Shown: positions 8,424-16,199, counted from the first letter of the stretch. The stretch is DNA of 48,977 bases from Halomonas elongata (GCF_029081005.1 NZ_JAJQTQ010000028.1:1-48977), one strand, 5' to 3'. Numbers and translations: made by a program. Notes: generated by a model not told the origin, from the sequence alone.

Positions 8424-8437
8424 AGCCTCTCAAGGAC

Positions 8438-8458
8438 GGGAGTGTCACAGGCACTCCC
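8438..8458 (+). terminator. rho-independent terminator after ccdA-like gene
   Basis: GGGAGTG (8438-8444) pairs with CACTCCC (8452-8458) and is followed by TTCTTTC. It is 14 bases beyond the ccdA-like stop. Confidence 0.7.
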
Positions 8459-8563
8459 TTCTTTCAATCTTAGCCGGCGTTGACCCACTGAGCTCGAGCC
8501 TTGCCCGCCACACCAGTGGCAGATCCTCCAGACATTCTTGCCCACATTTTTTTTGTAGGACAC

Positions 8564-8589
8564 TGTAAGGTTCCAGGGTACGGCACGAC
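8564..8589 (+). promoter_or_regulatory. ECF-type promoter 4 (drives glycosyltransferase pair, possibly the sigma operon)
   Basis: TGTAAGG at 8564-8570, 15-base spacer, CGAC at 8586-8589. It lies 35 bases before the ATG at 8625. The sigma gene 115 bp beyond the second glycosyltransferase has no such box of its own, so read-through from here could give autoregulation. Confidence 0.75.
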
Positions 8590-8624
8590 ACAATGGGTAT
8601 CAGCCATGGATCTTACAACCCATC

Positions 8625-9311
8625 ATGCCCAACTGCTCTCCTGTCAGCCTCATCATTCCGGTGCTCGACGAAGCCAGCACGATCGACACCTTGTTGGACT
8701 CCCTGACACAGCAAGGTGCACGGGATGTCGTGATCGTGGACGGTGGCAGCCGAGATGCTACGCGAGTCAAGGCGCAGCAATGGGGCGTCAGAGTACTCTC
8801 GAGCGCCCCAGGCCGGGCTCAACAGATGAATCATGGTGCCCGACAGTCAGCAGGAGATTATTTGCTCTTCCTGCATGCCGATACGCGATTGCCAAATGAC
8901 GCGCTTGCATCGATTCATACAGCTCTCACCTCTGGACGGTACTGGGGCCGCTTCGATGTCCGTATCGATGGCCAGCACCCGCTCCTGCCAGTGATTGCCA
9001 CTGCCATGAATCGACGTTCTCGCCTCACTGGCATCGCCACTGGCGATCAGGGAATCTTCATGATACGTGAGGTCTTCGAGAAAGTCGGTGGATTTCCGGA
9101 ACAACCGCTACTGGAAGACATCGAGATGTCAAAACGGTTGAGACAACTAAGTCGTCCTGCCTGTCTGAAGAAACGCGTCGTCACAAGCGGTCGCCGCTGG
9201 GAACGCAATGGCGTCTGGTCCACGGTCTGGCTGATGTGGAGGCTTCGCTATCGCTACTGGCGGGGCGTCCCAGCGGAACGACTGGCGACTGCATATTCTC
9301 ATGTCCGCTGA
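8625..9311 (+). CDS. GT2 glycosyltransferase, TIGR04283-like
   Basis: 228 residues of the GT-A fold: SLIIPVLDEASTIDTLL at the N-terminus, the DxD-like part LLFLHADTRLP (about residue 86) and DQGIFMIREVFEKVGGFPE in the acceptor half. This is the pattern of the family named TIGR04283 (arsenosugar biosynthesis-associated glycosyltransferase). The family name comes from context elsewhere; no arsS or arsM gene is in this window, so an arsenosugar role is not supported here. It overlaps the next gene by 11 bp and sits behind ECF promoter 4. Confidence 0.82.
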   Translation: MPNCSPVSLIIPVLDEASTIDTLLDSLTQQGARDVVIVDGGSRDATRVKAQQWGVRVLSSAPGRAQQMNHGARQSAGDYLLFLHADTRLPNDALASIHTALTSGRYWGRFDVRIDGQHPLLPVIATAMNRRSRLTGIATGDQGIFMIREVFEKVGGFPEQPLLEDIEMSKRLRQLSRPACLKKRVVTSGRRWERNGVWSTVWLMWRLRYRYWRGVPAERLATAYSHVR

Positions 9312-9975
9312 CATCCCTCTTGGCGACTTTCCACTCGCCATCCTGGCCAAGGCCCCAATACCTGGAAAGGCCAAGACACGACTGATTCCCAGTCTCGGTG
9401 CACGAGGCGCCGCTGAGTTCCATGAAGATCTGGTTCGCCACACGCTGACGGTCGCTTGTGGCGCTACCCCTTCCCATCGCATCACGCTTTGGACGGCCCT
9501 GGCTCCTTTTCATCCTCTATTTCTTGAGCTCGCCCATGAGCACGACATTGCACTGAGCCCTCAGCCCCCTGGCGACCTAGGGATACGTATCTACCAAGCC
9601 CTCTCCCGGCTGCCCGGACCGGGACTCTTGATCGGCACCGACTGTCCCACACTGACGCCAGCACTTTTGCTACGCTGCTACCATGCCTTGGCCAATGCCG
9701 ACGCGGTCTTCCTGCCAGCCGAGGATGGAGGTTATGGTCTCGTGGGCGTTCAATCCCCCGACATTCGACTATTTCACGATGTACCCTGGGGAACCAGTCG
9801 AGTAATGGGCACTACACGCGAACGCGCCGCAGCGCTCGGATGGCGCATTGCCTGTCCTGCCACAGTATGGGATATCGACCGCCCCGAGGATCTCTCCCGA
9901 TGGGCAAGCCAATGCACTGAACGGCAACCGACGCATCATGAGGGGAAAAACATCGCCTTTAGAAAAAGACCATAG
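9301..9975 (+). CDS. DUF2064/TIGR04282-like nucleotidyl- or glycosyltransferase
   Basis: 224 residues. LAILAKAPIPGKAKTRLIPS near the N-terminus is the nucleotide-binding signature of the DUF2064 (CofC-like, TIGR04282) family, and LIGTDCPTLTPALL and PAEDGGYGLVGV follow in the expected order. TIGR04282 and TIGR04283 proteins are usually encoded as neighbours, as here with an 11-bp overlap. The reaction is not established. The pair belongs to the ECF-controlled set. Confidence 0.85.
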   Translation: MSADIPLGDFPLAILAKAPIPGKAKTRLIPSLGARGAAEFHEDLVRHTLTVACGATPSHRITLWTALAPFHPLFLELAHEHDIALSPQPPGDLGIRIYQALSRLPGPGLLIGTDCPTLTPALLLRCYHALANADAVFLPAEDGGYGLVGVQSPDIRLFHDVPWGTSRVMGTTRERAAALGWRIACPATVWDIDRPEDLSRWASQCTERQPTHHEGKNIAFRKRP

Positions 9976-10089
9976 TGACGGAAAGACCTGTCCTCAGGTT
10001 ACGGAATAGTATCTGTCCCTGGAGGATGATCCACTGTCTCATAACAAGACGCGATATCATGCCTCCTTTTATCTATAGGGAACGCTTAT

Positions 10090-10701
10090 ATGTCTCAAGA
10101 CTCGACTCTCAAGGCCGGAGAGCCTTCGGAGCCACTGACGCGAACGGAACGCCTCACAGCCTTGAGACCCCGTCTCATATCCTTTTCCCGTCTTCACCTT
10201 CGAGACAATGCGCTGGCCGAGGATACCGTTCAAGAGGCCCTGATGACGGCCCTCGAAAAAAGTGAGAGCTTTGCCGGTCTTTCAGGGTATGAAACCTGGG
10301 TCTTTGGCATCCTTAAATACAAGATACTCGACGCACTACGCGAGCAGAAACGCCGTGGCACCTGGCAACCCTTGGAGACAGAGGGCGATGACGAGTCAAT
10401 CGATAGACTCTTCCAGCAGAATGGCAGATGGCAGGAGACCGCACGGCCAGCATCATGGGGAGAACCTGACACCCTGTTCGAAAATGAACGCTTCTGGCAA
10501 GTCTTCGATGCATGCATGATTAGCCTGCCTGACAATATCGCCCGCGTTTTCTCGCTGCGCGAGCTCATGGGGCTGTCTACTGAGCAGATCTGCCAGGAAG
10601 TCGGCATCAAGGAAAACAATTGCTGGGTCATCCTCCATCGAGCTCGCCTGCGCCTTCGCTCATGCCTGGAAAAGGGCTGGCTAGAGGAGAACAACTCATG
10701 A
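10090..10701 (+). CDS. ECF sigma factor, TIGR02943-like
   Basis: 203 residues. Region 2 is seen as LAEDTVQEALMTALEKS through GYETWVFGILKYKILDALRE (about 38-78); region 4 as RVFSLRELMGLSTEQICQEV and VILHRARLRLRSCLEK (about 153-197). There is no region 1 or 3, so it is a group 4 (ECF) sigma, and the layout matches the TIGR02943 family. AGGGAA precedes the ATG. Its stop overlaps the start of a small zinc-motif protein, the expected anti-sigma. I infer that it reads the TGTAAGG-N15/16-CGAC promoters spread over the island, because it is the only sigma factor seen here and those sites are near nearly every accessory operon. Confidence 0.92.
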   Translation: MSQDSTLKAGEPSEPLTRTERLTALRPRLISFSRLHLRDNALAEDTVQEALMTALEKSESFAGLSGYETWVFGILKYKILDALREQKRRGTWQPLETEGDDESIDRLFQQNGRWQETARPASWGEPDTLFENERFWQVFDACMISLPDNIARVFSLRELMGLSTEQICQEVGIKENNCWVILHRARLRLRSCLEKGWLEENNS

Positions 10702-10922
10702 TGATGTGCCGAGAGGCAACTCGCCTCATGTCCCTGAAACAAGATCGTCGCCTTACGTTGTCAGAGCGTCTGTCGCTTCGTATCCATCTGATGATGTGCG
10801 ATCCCTGCCGACAGTGCCACCATCAGTTCGCCTTGATGCATCAGCTCGGTGAACGTTTCGAGGCAGCGCTGGAACGACCACCTGAAACCACTCGAGGTAG
10901 CGAGCGGGACAGCCATGACTAG
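10698..10922 (+). CDS. small zinc-finger anti-sigma-like protein (copy 1)
   Basis: 74 residues, starting in the sigma stop codon (ATGA). It has CREATRLMSLKQDRRLTLSE, then the zinc anti-sigma motif H-x3-C-x2-C in RIHLMMCDPCRQC and a short helix-rich tail. There is no membrane segment, so it would be a soluble ZAS-type factor that binds the sigma and releases it on oxidation or metal binding. Assignment as the anti-sigma follows from coupling to the sigma gene and the motif. A close paralogue is encoded at 11,013. Confidence 0.85.
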   Translation: MMMCREATRLMSLKQDRRLTLSERLSLRIHLMMCDPCRQCHHQFALMHQLGERFEAALERPPETTRGSERDSHD

Positions 10923-10938
10923 ATAACTGACAGCATAC

Positions 10939-10964
10939 TGTAAGGTCCTCCATCTCGATACGAC
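10939..10964 (+). promoter_or_regulatory. ECF-type promoter 5 (drives anti-sigma-like copy 2)
   Basis: TGTAAGG at 10939-10945, 15-base spacer, CGAC at 10961-10964; ATG of the next gene at 11013. It separates the two zinc-motif genes into different transcripts. Confidence 0.75.
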
Positions 10965-11012
10965 AAAGTATCTCCTCCCTTCGAATCGAGACTATCCATG
11001 TGAGGACCCTTG

Positions 11013-11249
11013 ATGTTCCTACGCCGCAGCTGCAAAGCCGCCACACGCCTGATGTCACTGAAACTCGAGCGTCGTCTGATGTTTAGTGAGCGACTCTTGC
11101 TTCGCTTACATCTTCTAGTGTGCGCCCCATGCCGTCAATGTGATCGTCAGTTCACCCTGATGCACCAAATGAGTCAACATTACGTTAGGCGGAAAATCCA
11201 GCCTCCTCGCTTTGAACCGGATGATGACGACAATGACCTACCCCACTGA
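11013..11249 (+). CDS. small zinc-finger anti-sigma-like protein (copy 2)
   Basis: 78 residues, paralogous to the protein at 10,698: both have ATRLMSLK, RRL-x2-SERL, LR-x-HL, C-x-PCRQC and QF-x-LMHQ. The H-x3-C-x2-C motif is intact. The start at 11013 has TGAGGA upstream; a TTG three bases earlier is less likely. The copy has its own ECF promoter and stands outside the sigma operon, so it could act as a negative feedback element or have diverged to bind another partner. The tail is acidic (DDDDND). Confidence 0.8.
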   Translation: MFLRRSCKAATRLMSLKLERRLMFSERLLLRLHLLVCAPCRQCDRQFTLMHQMSQHYVRRKIQPPRFEPDDDDNDLPH

Positions 11250-11342
11250 TCATGCTCCTTACATATTTACAAGCTGTAATTTCCGCAATAGTTCAAGAGA
11301 ACCAGAATCGCTCATAATGCATGGTCCATATGGAGACTCATC

Positions 11343-12008
11343 ATGATACCTTCATTATCAAGGATGGCGGTTTTGCTACTGACCAGTGGCTTTACCGTAA
11401 CGGCCTCGGGAAATCCACATTTTAGTGCTGACGAGATCATGACATGGTCCTCCCGTAGCTTCAGCGGGGAAACCGACTATCAACTCATTGAGCAGAATGG
11501 ATACAAAGTCCTTCAAGCACAATCTAGAGGTAACGCCTCGGCCCTATACCTGGAACAGGAAATCAACCTGACCAATACCCCCTATATCCAGTGGTGCTGG
11601 AAAGTCAGTAACGTGTACCCAGGACTTGATGAAACAACAAAACAAGGTGACGACTATCCCGCCCGCGTTTATGTCGCCAGGAAAACAGGGCTATTACCTT
11701 GGCAAATCGAGTCAGTGAACTACGTATGGGCCTCCAGCCAGCCCATAGGGGCAGACTGGATCAACGCTTTTACCGATCGCGCCCACCTTCTCGCCCTGCA
11801 AAGTGGTGGGAGTAAAGTCGGCGAGTGGGTTGCCGAAGCACATGACGTCAGTGCAGACTATGCCAAATTGTTTGGCAAGAAAGTTGACCATATCGATGGA
11901 GTGGCTTTAATGAGTGATGGTGACAATGCCAGCGTCAATGCCACAGCCTGGTTCACACATATTGCCTTCTCTTCCAGTGCTTCACTACCCGAGTGTCCTT
12001 CTTCGTAA
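11343..12008 (+). CDS. DUF3047 family secreted protein
   Basis: 221 residues with a signal peptide (about residues 1-23). The body contains YIQWCWKVSNVYPG, KQGDDYPARVYVARKTG and the end DHIDGVALMSDGDN, which fit the DUF3047 family of predicted periplasmic beta-sandwich proteins. GGAGACTCATC precedes the ATG. It follows the second anti-sigma-like gene by 93 bp and may share its ECF promoter. Function unknown. Confidence 0.82.
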   Translation: MIPSLSRMAVLLLTSGFTVTASGNPHFSADEIMTWSSRSFSGETDYQLIEQNGYKVLQAQSRGNASALYLEQEINLTNTPYIQWCWKVSNVYPGLDETTKQGDDYPARVYVARKTGLLPWQIESVNYVWASSQPIGADWINAFTDRAHLLALQSGGSKVGEWVAEAHDVSADYAKLFGKKVDHIDGVALMSDGDNASVNATAWFTHIAFSSSASLPECPSS

Positions 12009-12100
12009 AAGGTGGCTTGCCCGCTCAGGCTGGATAGCCTGAATGACGCTGGCTACAAGCCACTCTCATCGATACCGGAAACGTCTCCAGGCACAATCGT

Positions 12101-12592
12101 TTACTCCGTCTCCGAGACAGCCCGCTCTGCAATCGCGGAGAAAATCGCATCCAGCTCCTGGCCAATCTTCTCAATGGCGCCTTCCTCTGTTGCCGCTTCG
12201 TAAGGGGAAAGCACGTAACTCGGCTCCTTCCAGGAAAGCGTCGCACTACCATCCTTGTTCTCAGTGACATAGAAGCGCATCGGCGCCTCGATCATGGCAG
12301 GTACGCTGAATCGCAACAGTCGCACTGCATAATCATTGCGAAAGACACCGACCACACGGTTCCCCGGAATCGTCACATCACGTTGAGCCGCTGCTTCTGT
12401 AGGGCCAGCCTCGGTGACGACAGCCATTCCTTCAGCATCAACCGCCTCCTTGAGGGATGTCAGTAATGCCTCATAACCCAGGGACGTATGCGTCACTTCC
12501 CAGCCTTCTTTCGGCCAATGTGTATCGGCCGCCACGGGAGACGTCAGTACCACAACCAGTCCAAAGGCCATGCAACGCTGTATCCATTTCAT
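12101..12592 (-). CDS. DUF302 family secreted protein
   Basis: 163 residues with a signal peptide (about 1-22, cleavage near PVAADT). The sequence THTSLGYEALLTSLKEAVDA and later VVGVFRNDYAVRLLRFSV with APMRFYVTE match the DUF302 family. Its start overlaps the stop of the DinB-like gene (ATGA), so the two are translated together. Function unknown. It is the last gene of the leftward group that begins with the TTL-PqqD protein. Confidence 0.83.
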   Translation of the reverse strand: MKWIQRCMAFGLVVVLTSPVAADTHWPKEGWEVTHTSLGYEALLTSLKEAVDAEGMAVVTEAGPTEAAAQRDVTIPGNRVVGVFRNDYAVRLLRFSVPAMIEAPMRFYVTENKDGSATLSWKEPSYVLSPYEAATEEGAIEKIGQELDAIFSAIAERAVSETE

Positions 12593-13161
12593 GCTATCTC
12601 ACTCCTCTTATCCGCTTGGGGGCGTGCCGACTGCTCCCAGTGCCTCAGTGTCGAAGGGTGTACCCCGAACGTGGCGGGTAGGCCGATATCCAGTGACTCT
12701 GCCAATAGCCCCAGGATGGCCATGTGATGGATCGTATGGCTGGTCAGGAACGCGAGTTCGCGCGCCAGGCTGCTGGCCAATACCTGGCAATCACTGCCGT
12801 CAACAGGATAGTCGATGCTCAGTTCCTCTGACGGTGGCGCCCCACCCAGTCGGGCCAGGCACATATCGATATCCTCCAGACGCGCGCGTGCCTCAGCAGG
12901 CCACTGCTCTAATGTCACCTCACGACGCCTCCGCTCATAGTCGACACGTCCTCCCATGGCCCCACTCAACAACGCGTCATAATGATCGATGATATGGCGC
13001 AGATGCCGACCAATACTGTGGCGTCCACCACTTCCCAGGGAGCAGCAATAGTCGGTGGGTGTCAGGTCTTCGATGAATTCGCGTAGTTGCGACAACGCCA
13101 GCCGGTTCTCCACGACCAAGCCAGCCAGTGGCGCCATGGGCCTGTCATCGTCTTGCATCAT
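12589..13161 (-). CDS. DinB/YfiT-like putative metalloenzyme
   Basis: 190 residues, a predicted four-helix bundle. Histidines are placed as in DinB-like proteins: SIGRHLRHIIDHYDALL (about residues 50-66) and LTSHTIHHMAILGLL (about residues 137-151), giving a likely three-His metal site. DinB-fold enzymes include thiol-dependent transferases. The gene lies 96 bp after the Glu-Ala peptide and is coupled to the DUF302 gene. Whether it takes part in modifying the peptide is open. Confidence 0.8.
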   Translation of the reverse strand: MMQDDDRPMAPLAGLVVENRLALSQLREFIEDLTPTDYCCSLGSGGRHSIGRHLRHIIDHYDALLSGAMGGRVDYERRRREVTLEQWPAEARARLEDIDMCLARLGGAPPSEELSIDYPVDGSDCQVLASSLARELAFLTSHTIHHMAILGLLAESLDIGLPATFGVHPSTLRHWEQSARPQADKRSEIA

Positions 13162-13257
13162 GGTGAGTCCCCTTCTCGGTCAGGGTCGTGCACACAGCAG
13201 AATAAGAGACAGCGGGCCAGCATTCGCTCGACCCGCTGCTGGGTCGTGCCACGTTTC

Positions 13258-13572
13258 TTACTCTTCTGCTTCTGCCTCAGCTTCTGCTTCAGCCTCTCCC
13301 TCAGCCTCAGCTTCACCTTCGGCTTCAGCCTCTCCCTCAGCTTCAGCCTCGCCTTCAGCTTCGGCTTCTGCCTCGGCTTTCTCACTTTGGGCTTCGGCAA
13401 GCATCAAGGGCGCCTCCTGTCCGCTGGAATACATCGACTCCCCGGGCGTCTCGCTGGCCACGGCCTGCACGGCCGCACCGCTAGCCACCAGCACCAGCGC
13501 CGGGGCCGTGTAACCCAGTTGACGACTGAGGCGACTCAGCAGGCTGCGTCGATTCTCGTTTTGTTGTGTCAT
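13258..13572 (-). CDS. peptide with conserved leader and long Glu-Ala/Gly tail (candidate substrate 2)
   Basis: 104 residues. Residues 1-18 are a polar leader with NENRRSLLSRLSRQ, 19-41 are hydrophobic (LGYTAPALVLVASGAAV), 42-65 form a spacer, and 66-104 alternate Glu with Ala or Gly, including four copies of GEAEAE, ending in EE. AAAGGAG stands eight bases before the ATG. It is encoded 95 bp after the TTL-PqqD protein on the same strand and shares its leader with the 74-residue peptide at 496. A conserved leader next to a PqqD/RRE domain is the usual layout of a precursor peptide and its modifying enzyme. I infer that the acidic tail is the modified part, by analogy with tubulin tails. The hydrophobic segment may instead anchor the peptide in the membrane. 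Confidence 0.85.
   Translation of the reverse strand: MTQQNENRRSLLSRLSRQLGYTAPALVLVASGAAVQAVASETPGESMYSSGQEAPLMLAEAQSEKAEAEAEAEGEAEAEGEAEAEGEAEAEGEAEAEAEAEAEE
13262..13378. repeat. imperfect tandem repeat coding for the Glu-Ala/Gly tail
   Basis: A run of related six-base and eighteen-base units (CTTCAG, CCTCAG, CTTCGG and similar) that encodes Glu-Ala and four GEAEAE units on the minus strand. Codons vary more than in the 502-543 array, so the protein pattern appears kept by selection rather than by recent slippage. Confidence 0.85.
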
Positions 13573-13667
13573 GGGTTGCTCCTTTCCACTCTATTGGCAT
13601 GAACGGCATGCCCTCGCATGCCGAGTGCAGTGGCGCCCTTCCACCGGGCGGCGCCTGTACGGACGGC

Positions 13668-16076
13668 TCATAGTCGAGCATCCGTACTCTGCTCGGAGGG
13701 AGTTGCTGTCATCCCCTCATTCAGGGCAGGGCGGGCAGCCCTCCCGTTTTCGACACGGCGTGTTGATAGTGACTCGAGCCAATCGCTCAGGCTCTCAAGC
13801 GAGCTTTCTCCTGCCAGGCGATAACAAGGTACAGCAGTCAGCCAAGCGGCCAATGCCTGCACACCCGTCCCATCCAAGGGGCTTTCATCATGCGTGCACA
13901 GCCGTGGCAACAAGGTGGTCAGAACGTCGAGACTTGACAGTAGGGAGGTTGGCTCGTTGGTCGTTTCATCCTCGATCACCAACAATCCACGCAGCGTGAC
14001 CGCCGCGAGGCAGGAGGTCGACTCGGTCTCGATGTTGTTGGGAATAGGCAGTGCCAAGGGCTCGACCTGGCCTGGCATCGACAACACCAGGCGAGCACCC
14101 CGGCAAGAGGGTGCCCCGACCACGCCATGCAGCGCACGCAGTACGTCGTCGCCATATTTCTCCTCAGAAAACAGGCAGAGGACTCCCTCTCCCGCACCAG
14201 TCATCAACACATCGACATCCACCGATGGGCGGCCGACCTCAGCCGCCTGGCGCAACAAATAGGAAATCAGCGCCGGCATTACCTGGTCGAGGGTTAGCCG
14301 GGTGGCGACCAGTGCCTGGTCGGTTGCCAAGGCATACCCGCCGTGCGGCTCGCTCAGTACCGACAGGCGTTGCCCCCTCCCCGGTTCATCACCTTCAAGC
14401 GGCGACAGATACGCCGCCCAGTCCGCTGACAGTCGCTCCATGGCGGCATCGCTTCCGGCCTCCAGGATCCAATGCTTGCCATCAATGTCGAGCCGCATGG
14501 CGCTACCAGACTGGTGAAGAGGCATCGAGGTTGATGTCGTAGGCACTTCCTCAGCAGCGGGAGGGATTGAATCGGCCCCGCAGGCCTGGCAGAGAAGCCC
14601 CGCTTGACACCATTCCTCCAGCGTCGTCCACACGTCGCGTCGCACCGTCGAGTCGTCGGGAACCTCTTCCCCCCGAAAGGCCTGTACCAGGGTGTCGGCG
14701 ATGGCATCCAGGTCCAGCCCCTCGGTCGCCAGCAGCCAGATCATGGCGGCCGTCTCGTTGGGTCGGTAGATGTCGCCCGTATCCGTGGCATAAAGGGCCA
14801 GTTGGTCACCTTCGACCAGTTCCGCCACACGTCGACGCTTCAGCGTCGGCTTGTCGATAGGCCGCCCTGCCATGCCCTCGGCCAGTTGAAAGTCGGCCGG
14901 GCTTGGCAGGGCAAAGAACGGCAGGTAGCGTTCCGGCTCTCGCGAAGGCCACAAGGGCGTGAAAAGACCGGCCCGGGATTGTTCGGCTTGCACGTCGGCC
15001 AGCACGGATTCGACATCAGCCGATACGGTCTCGTGGCTTCCGGGAATATCGACCAATGAGATCAGGTCACGGACCAAGTCTCCCTTCACGGCTGCCTCAA
15101 TACGCCCGCCATTGTCCGGCGCCGCGCAGATGCCCAACGACGGGCTGAGGTTGCACTCCAGGATCCAGGGCTTGAGCGTATCGTCCACCAGACAGTCCAG
15201 CCCCAGTAGCTCATAGCAGCCCCGAGGATCCCCCCCGACTCTGGCAGTCTGCCGGCGCATGGCACCGACGGCCGACAGCACGGTCAGTGTCACGAGGTCC
15301 TCTATCCGGGAAAAGAGCGCCGTATCGTCATGCCCCTGCTCCCGTAACCCGGCTCGATAGCGCTCCAGGTCGATGAACTCCACCGGCACTTCTGCTCGGT
15401 CGTTCAGCGCATTGATGTCCGGGTTGGTCAACTGACTGAAGGGGTTGTCCGCATCCTCGGGATCCCAGGGTTCGGAGGCCAGCTTGGCAAAGCCCTGTCG
15501 ATAGAGATAGACGCGCAAAGGCTCCAGACCAGCAATCAGGACATAAAGCCTGAGCACATACTTATGCCCGCGTATCGTGTGAGGGTGGTCCAGGTACTCC
15601 TGCACCAGCCAGTTCGGGGCCAGGGGGACATCGGTTGCCTCGCGCAGCACCCTTATTCCCTTGCCCTTGGACGCGTTGGTGGGCTTGAGGATCCAGCGCC
15701 CACCGCTCTCTGCCGCCGCGTCTTGCAACGCATGATAGTCGCGTGGCATCGAGTAGGAGCGAGGAAAGAAATCCAGGCGCTGAACGTCGCCACCGCTCTC
15801 CCGTATGCGTTCTCGCAGAGCCATCAGGCCATCGGCCAGCCGACTCTTCACCGTCAGCGCCGCATTCCCCGGAATATGATTCAACTTTCGCCGCGGGGAC
15901 GCCCGGCGAAACTGCGCGGCCCCAGGCATCCCCGTCACCCAACCGGCATCCCAATGCTGCTCGTCACCTTGCTCCCAGCCCAGCGATTCCAGGGCTTCGC
16001 GAAAGAACGTGTCTTGTTCAGCCTCGCGCTTTCCGCCGAGCCAGAAGCGTCGTATCGAAGTAGTCTGCTCTGTCAT
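13668..16076 (-). CDS. TTL-like ATP-grasp / PqqD (RRE) / HprK-like fusion protein
   Basis: 802 residues from the ATG at 16076, which has GAGGGG upstream (a GTG at 16088 would add four). Three parts are seen. Residues about 55-345 resemble the tubulin-tyrosine-ligase ATP-grasp: WILKPTNASKGKGIRV with K131, WLVQEYLDHP, KYVLRLYVLIAG, and the metal/ATP end LLGLDCLVDD through PWILECNLSPS (E307, N309). Residues about 410-496 resemble PqqD, the RiPP recognition element: YRPNETAAMIWLLATEG, then RRDVWTTLEEWCQAGLL. Residues about 523-774 resemble HprK-related proteins at the end (PCYRLAGESSLE) but lack a Walker A loop. TTL enzymes ligate amino acids to acidic peptide tails. With the Glu-Ala peptide encoded next, I infer a peptide-tail ligase. 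ECF promoter 6 lies about 55 bases upstream. Confidence 0.82.
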   Translation of the reverse strand: MTEQTTSIRRFWLGGKREAEQDTFFREALESLGWEQGDEQHWDAGWVTGMPGAAQFRRASPRRKLNHIPGNAALTVKSRLADGLMALRERIRESGGDVQRLDFFPRSYSMPRDYHALQDAAAESGGRWILKPTNASKGKGIRVLREATDVPLAPNWLVQEYLDHPHTIRGHKYVLRLYVLIAGLEPLRVYLYRQGFAKLASEPWDPEDADNPFSQLTNPDINALNDRAEVPVEFIDLERYRAGLREQGHDDTALFSRIEDLVTLTVLSAVGAMRRQTARVGGDPRGCYELLGLDCLVDDTLKPWILECNLSPSLGICAAPDNGGRIEAAVKGDLVRDLISLVDIPGSHETVSADVESVLADVQAEQSRAGLFTPLWPSREPERYLPFFALPSPADFQLAEGMAGRPIDKPTLKRRRVAELVEGDQLALYATDTGDIYRPNETAAMIWLLATEGLDLDAIADTLVQAFRGEEVPDDSTVRRDVWTTLEEWCQAGLLCQACGADSIPPAAEEVPTTSTSMPLHQSGSAMRLDIDGKHWILEAGSDAAMERLSADWAAYLSPLEGDEPGRGQRLSVLSEPHGGYALATDQALVATRLTLDQVMPALISYLLRQAAEVGRPSVDVDVLMTGAGEGVLCLFSEEKYGDDVLRALHGVVGAPSCRGARLVLSMPGQVEPLALPIPNNIETESTSCLAAVTLRGLLVIEDETTNEPTSLLSSLDVLTTLLPRLCTHDESPLDGTGVQALAAWLTAVPCYRLAGESSLESLSDWLESLSTRRVENGRAARPALNEGMTATPSEQSTDARL

Positions 16077-16131
16077 CCTGCCCCTCACCGCTCGAGATTA
16101 TCGTTGTAGAGAACCGGCGCCTGTAGATTCA

Positions 16132-16157
16132 GTCGTCCGATACCGCGCTTCCTTACA
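16132..16157 (-). promoter_or_regulatory. ECF-type promoter 6 (drives TTL-PqqD and peptide 2)
   Basis: On the minus strand TGTAAGG (16151-16157), 15-base spacer, CGAC (16132-16135), about 55 bases before the ATG at 16076. Confidence 0.75.
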
Positions 16158-16199
16158 CTAGCGATAGCATCCAATGCAGAAATTGTCGTCGACTTGATT

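Noticed and set aside
8625..9975. Arsenosugar biosynthesis operon
   Set aside because: Only the two glycosyltransferase-like members are present; arsS and arsM are absent from the window.
13055..13602. Plus-strand frames with Ser-Ala or Phe-Ser repeats
   Set aside because: Shadows of the second Glu-Ala peptide on the other strand.
13668..16076. Member of a GAK-type or microviridin-type system
   Set aside because: There is an ATP-grasp and an HprK-like part, but the ATP-grasp resembles TTL, all parts are in one protein, and no other GAK or microviridin gene is present.
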